A DNA stretch of 7,641 bases. Source: an uncultured Clostridia bacterium. Its GTDB lineage: Bacteria; Bacillota; Clostridia; Christensenellales; Borkfalkiaceae. A program made the translations under genes and the position numbers. A model generated the notes under the pieces. It ran no database searches, was not told the DNA's origin, and worked only from the letters and a program-made list of their open reading frames with translations. Location of the stretch: NCBI GenBank assembly GCA_945834965.1, contig CAMAHZ010000059.1, forward strand, positions 1-7,641, given 5' to 3'. Shown piece after piece: positions 6,801-7,641 of the stretch. How positions within the stretch are numbered: position 1 is the stretch's first letter; each line of letters starts with the position of its first letter.

Positions 6801-6968
6801 ATAGAGATTTACTACACCGCACAGGGCAAGGTGGCAGACGTATTAAAGGCGGCTAACTTCGCACCTGCGGTACTTGCAAGCAAGGTGGAAGAAGGTTCGG
6901 CACAAGGCTTTACCAAGGAAATTTCCGTCAATTCGGACAAGGCTGTGTTGACCTTAATCAAGTTATAA
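3825..6968 (+). CDS. ileS: Isoleucyl-tRNA synthetase, type 2 (IleRS2)
   Basis: IleRS charges tRNA-Ile with isoleucine in the cytosol and hydrolyses mischarged valine. The 1047-residue class I enzyme shows the HIGH motif at residues 55-58 (PPTANGKPHIGH), the type 2 signature AGWDTHGLPVELEVEK at 83-98, and a zinc site CPRC at 182-185. The CP1 editing domain has WTTTPWTLPSN from 223 and GTGVVHIAPAFGEDD with likely catalytic H326 and D335. A zinc ribbon is formed by C470/C473 and C511/C514, KMSKH lies at 601-605, and an anticodon-binding helical domain follows from about residue 690. The length and motifs resemble Thermus and eukaryotic cytosolic IleRS, not E. coli-type IleRS1; this group is typically insensitive to mupirocin (family knowledge). 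The fifth KMSKS residue is His instead of Ser. AAGAGGT at 3813-3819 is a good ribosome binding site for ATG 3825. Expression is under the T-box leader just upstream. Confidence 0.98.
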   Translation: MYKKVDTSLNFVEREKEIIKFWKDNGIFEESVEKNEGEKEFSFYDGPPTANGKPHIGHILTRVMKDIIPRYKTMKGHHVLRKAGWDTHGLPVELEVEKTLGIDGKPQIEKYGIEPFIKQCKQSVWKYKSEWEKMSDRVGYWVDMDNPYVTYDDKYIESEWWALKKMHEKGLLYKGHKIVPYCPRCGTALSSHEVAQGYKLVKENSVVARFKVTGCENRYILAWTTTPWTLPSNVALCMNPDEPYVEIKADGTNYIMAEALVSKFFEEYEVVDKKLGREWEGLAYQPLFPETTAEVARISPAAKPYKAHYVVCDNYVTMGDGTGVVHIAPAFGEDDYKVGKKYSLPVVQLVNERGCFDERFESLNGVFAKKADKPIIERLESEGSLFKVVPFEHDYPHCWRCDTPLLYYARSSWFIAVTKVKDDIIASNRSVNWMPDTIKEGRMGNFLENVIDWGLSRDRYWGTPLPVWVCPDCGEIEVIGSKKELKEKCGLDMEKDIELHRPYLDDLTCTCPKCGGKMKRTPEVIDCWFDSGSMPFAQYHYPFENKETFEKTFPADFISEAVDQTRGWFYTLLVINTILFGKAPFKNCIVLGHVNDKNGIKMSKHKGNVVDPWTVLDKQGADAVRWYFYTSSAPWLPSRFYEDAVSEVQRKYIGTLWNAYAFFTLYAEIDKYDPSKYSLKDCKLSLMDKWILSKLNSLIKLVDEDLEKYEITESSRALQEFVDILSNWYIRRGRERYWVSDMTDDKVAAYTTLYHCLVTLSKISAPYTPFITEMMYLNLVPQFYQDAPKSVHLCSFPKAEECFIDSELEKAMDGVMDIVVLGRAARNAGNVKNRQPLSEMVVVTNRAFSLSEEETSVILDELNVKSLKMADDATKYISYKLKPQLKTLGPKYGKKLGAISQFLANCNAIEVVNAVKNGGTFTIADIDVTLTEEDLQIFTESAQGFVAAADRGITVALNTALTEELILEGVERELISKIQNMRKEAGFEVTDRIEIYYTAQGKVADVLKAANFAPAVLASKVEEGSAQGFTKEISVNSDKAVLTLIKL

Positions 6969-7003
6969 GCTTAAATAGGTTTTCAACCGCATAAACTTAA
7001 AAT

Positions 7004-7034
7004 AACGCTCATAGTTTATTCTATGGGCGTTTTT
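7004..7034 (+). terminator. Intrinsic terminator after ileS, overlapping the feoA start
   Basis: AACGCTCATAG (7004-7014) pairs with CTATGGGCGTT (7021-7031) in eleven pairs with a single U-G wobble, loop TTTATT. The 3' arm runs into TTTTT (7030-7034) and then ATTTTA, so it has the form of a Rho-independent terminator 35 bases past the ileS stop. The same 3' arm contains ATG 7023, the apparent feoA start, so the hairpin would also hide that codon in any transcript that reads through. Confidence 0.8.
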
Positions 7035-7247
7035 ATTTTAAAAAAAGGTCAGTCGGCAAATATAACAATGGTGGCGGTAGACGGGGCGGCAGGGCAAAGG
7101 CTTCGCTCGCTCGGCGTAGTAAAGGGTGCAAAAATTACGGTAATCGGCTATTCGCTTTTTAATTCAAGCGTGCTAATTTTATGCGGCTACAACCGAATTG
7201 CTTTAAGAAAGTCGGTTGCCGAGCGGATAGGGGTGGAAGCGTGTTAA
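7023..7247 (+). CDS. feoA: Ferrous iron transport protein FeoA
   Basis: FeoA is a small cytosolic SH3-like protein that works with the FeoB iron permease at the inner face of the membrane. The 74 residues fit the family length. The pattern LKKGQSANITMVAV, then GQRLRSLGVVKGAKITVIG, then a strand SSVLILCGYNRIALRKSVAERIGV matches the FeoA core (LxxLGxxxGxxI, and an ALxxxxAxxIxV ending). ATG 7023 is chosen because the first strand (FILKKGQSANIT) is part of the fold; the next in-frame ATG, at 7068, would delete it. No Shine-Dalgarno precedes either codon, and ATG 7023 lies inside the 3' arm of a terminator hairpin, so how translation starts is unclear. The TAA stop overlaps the feoB start (GTGTTAA), implying translational coupling. 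Confidence 0.88.
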   Translation: MGVFILKKGQSANITMVAVDGAAGQRLRSLGVVKGAKITVIGYSLFNSSVLILCGYNRIALRKSVAERIGVEAC

Positions 7248-7641
7248 GGGTAAAACGGGCTATTACGGTTGACAAAAGTCAATACAAAAGCGAATACAAC
7301 GTGGTATTAGCAGGAAACCCCAACGCCGGCAAGACGACGCTTTTCAACGCCTTAACCCACAGCCGCCGCCGTACGGGCAACTTTCACGGCGTCACAACCG
7401 CCCCTTTTAAAAAGACGGTGGGCGGTGTAACGTATATAGACGTGCCGGGGAGCTATTCTTTCAACGCCTACACTTTGGAAGAGGATTGCGCCACTCAGGA
7501 GATTTTAAACGCCAACGCCGTAGTATGCGTAATAGACGCAACTACTTTGCCGTCAGCACTAAACCTTGCTAAAAATATAATTAAGGCAAACCCACACACC
7601 GTAGTATATTTAACAAAGCTTAATTTGCTAAAAAAACGCGG
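7241..7641 (+). CDS. feoB: Ferrous iron transporter FeoB, N-terminal G domain (partial)
   Basis: FeoB is an inner-membrane Fe(II) uptake protein with an N-terminal GTPase-like domain; only the first 133 residues are in the window and the frame runs off the end. The start GTG 7241 overlaps the feoA stop by 7 bases and has AGGGG seven bases upstream. After a short lead (VLRVKRAITVDKSQ) come G1 GNPNAGKTTLFNALT (residues 25-39), the G2 region TGNFHGVTT, G3 DVPGSYSF (from D67) and VCVIDATTLPSALNLA, a typical FeoB order. The G4 site reads YLTKLNLLKKRG: Asn128 occupies the place of the conserved Asp in (N/T)xxD. Membrane segments lie beyond the window. The family call is secure; nucleotide preference is uncertain because of Asn128. 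Confidence 0.93.
   Translation, partial: MLRVKRAITVDKSQYKSEYNVVLAGNPNAGKTTLFNALTHSRRRTGNFHGVTTAPFKKTVGGVTYIDVPGSYSFNAYTLEEDCATQEILNANAVVCVIDATTLPSALNLAKNIIKANPHTVVYLTKLNLLKKR

Noticed and set aside
7068..7070. Internal ATG as the feoA start
   Set aside because: It would remove the first strand of the FeoA fold and has no better binding site.
1..7641. UGA reassigned as a sense codon
   Set aside because: All visible stops are TAA, but no conserved gene here has an in-frame TGA, and RF2 is intact with SPF and GGQ; six genes are too few to infer recoding.

Overview
The window is an ordinary chromosomal stretch with all genes on the + strand. It fits a Bacillota, probably Clostridia-like, bacterium. 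The reasons are the secA-prfB gene pair, a T-box leader in front of ileS, intrinsic terminators with U-runs, and AAGGAG-type ribosome binding sites on some genes. All six visible stop codons are TAA. I cannot assign a genus; an uncultured gut lineage is only a guess.

Layout: (1) 1-666 is the C-terminal part of SecA, ending in a Pro/Ala-rich tail in place of the usual zinc-binding tail. (2) 688-1788 is prfB (RF2) without the programmed frameshift. (3) 1857-2351 is a 164-residue helical protein that resembles the Avd / four-helix-bundle family. (4) 2431-3465 is tsaD, the tRNA t6A synthesis enzyme. (5) 3466-3824 is a non-coding leader holding a promoter, a complete isoleucine T-box riboswitch (specifier ATC) and its terminator. 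(6) 3825-6968 is ileS, a type 2 (eukaryote-like) isoleucyl-tRNA synthetase. (7) 7004-7034 is a terminator hairpin whose 3' arm contains the apparent feoA start codon. (8) 7023-7247 is feoA, and 7241 to the window end is the start of feoB, overlapping feoA by 7 bases.

How the genes relate: SecA drives protein export, RF2 terminates translation, TsaD modifies A37 of ANN-decoding tRNAs (including tRNA-Ile), and IleRS charges tRNA-Ile. Uncharged tRNA-Ile is sensed by the leader that controls ileS. FeoA and FeoB form a ferrous iron uptake unit and look functionally separate from the translation genes.

I found no convincing new multi-gene system. The points most worth a second look are the Avd-like orphan protein, the divergent T-box antiterminator bulge, the feoA start buried in a terminator, an Asp-to-Asn change in the FeoB G4 motif, and the clean loss of the prfB frameshift site. 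No CRISPR array, tRNA, rRNA or insertion sequence was seen.
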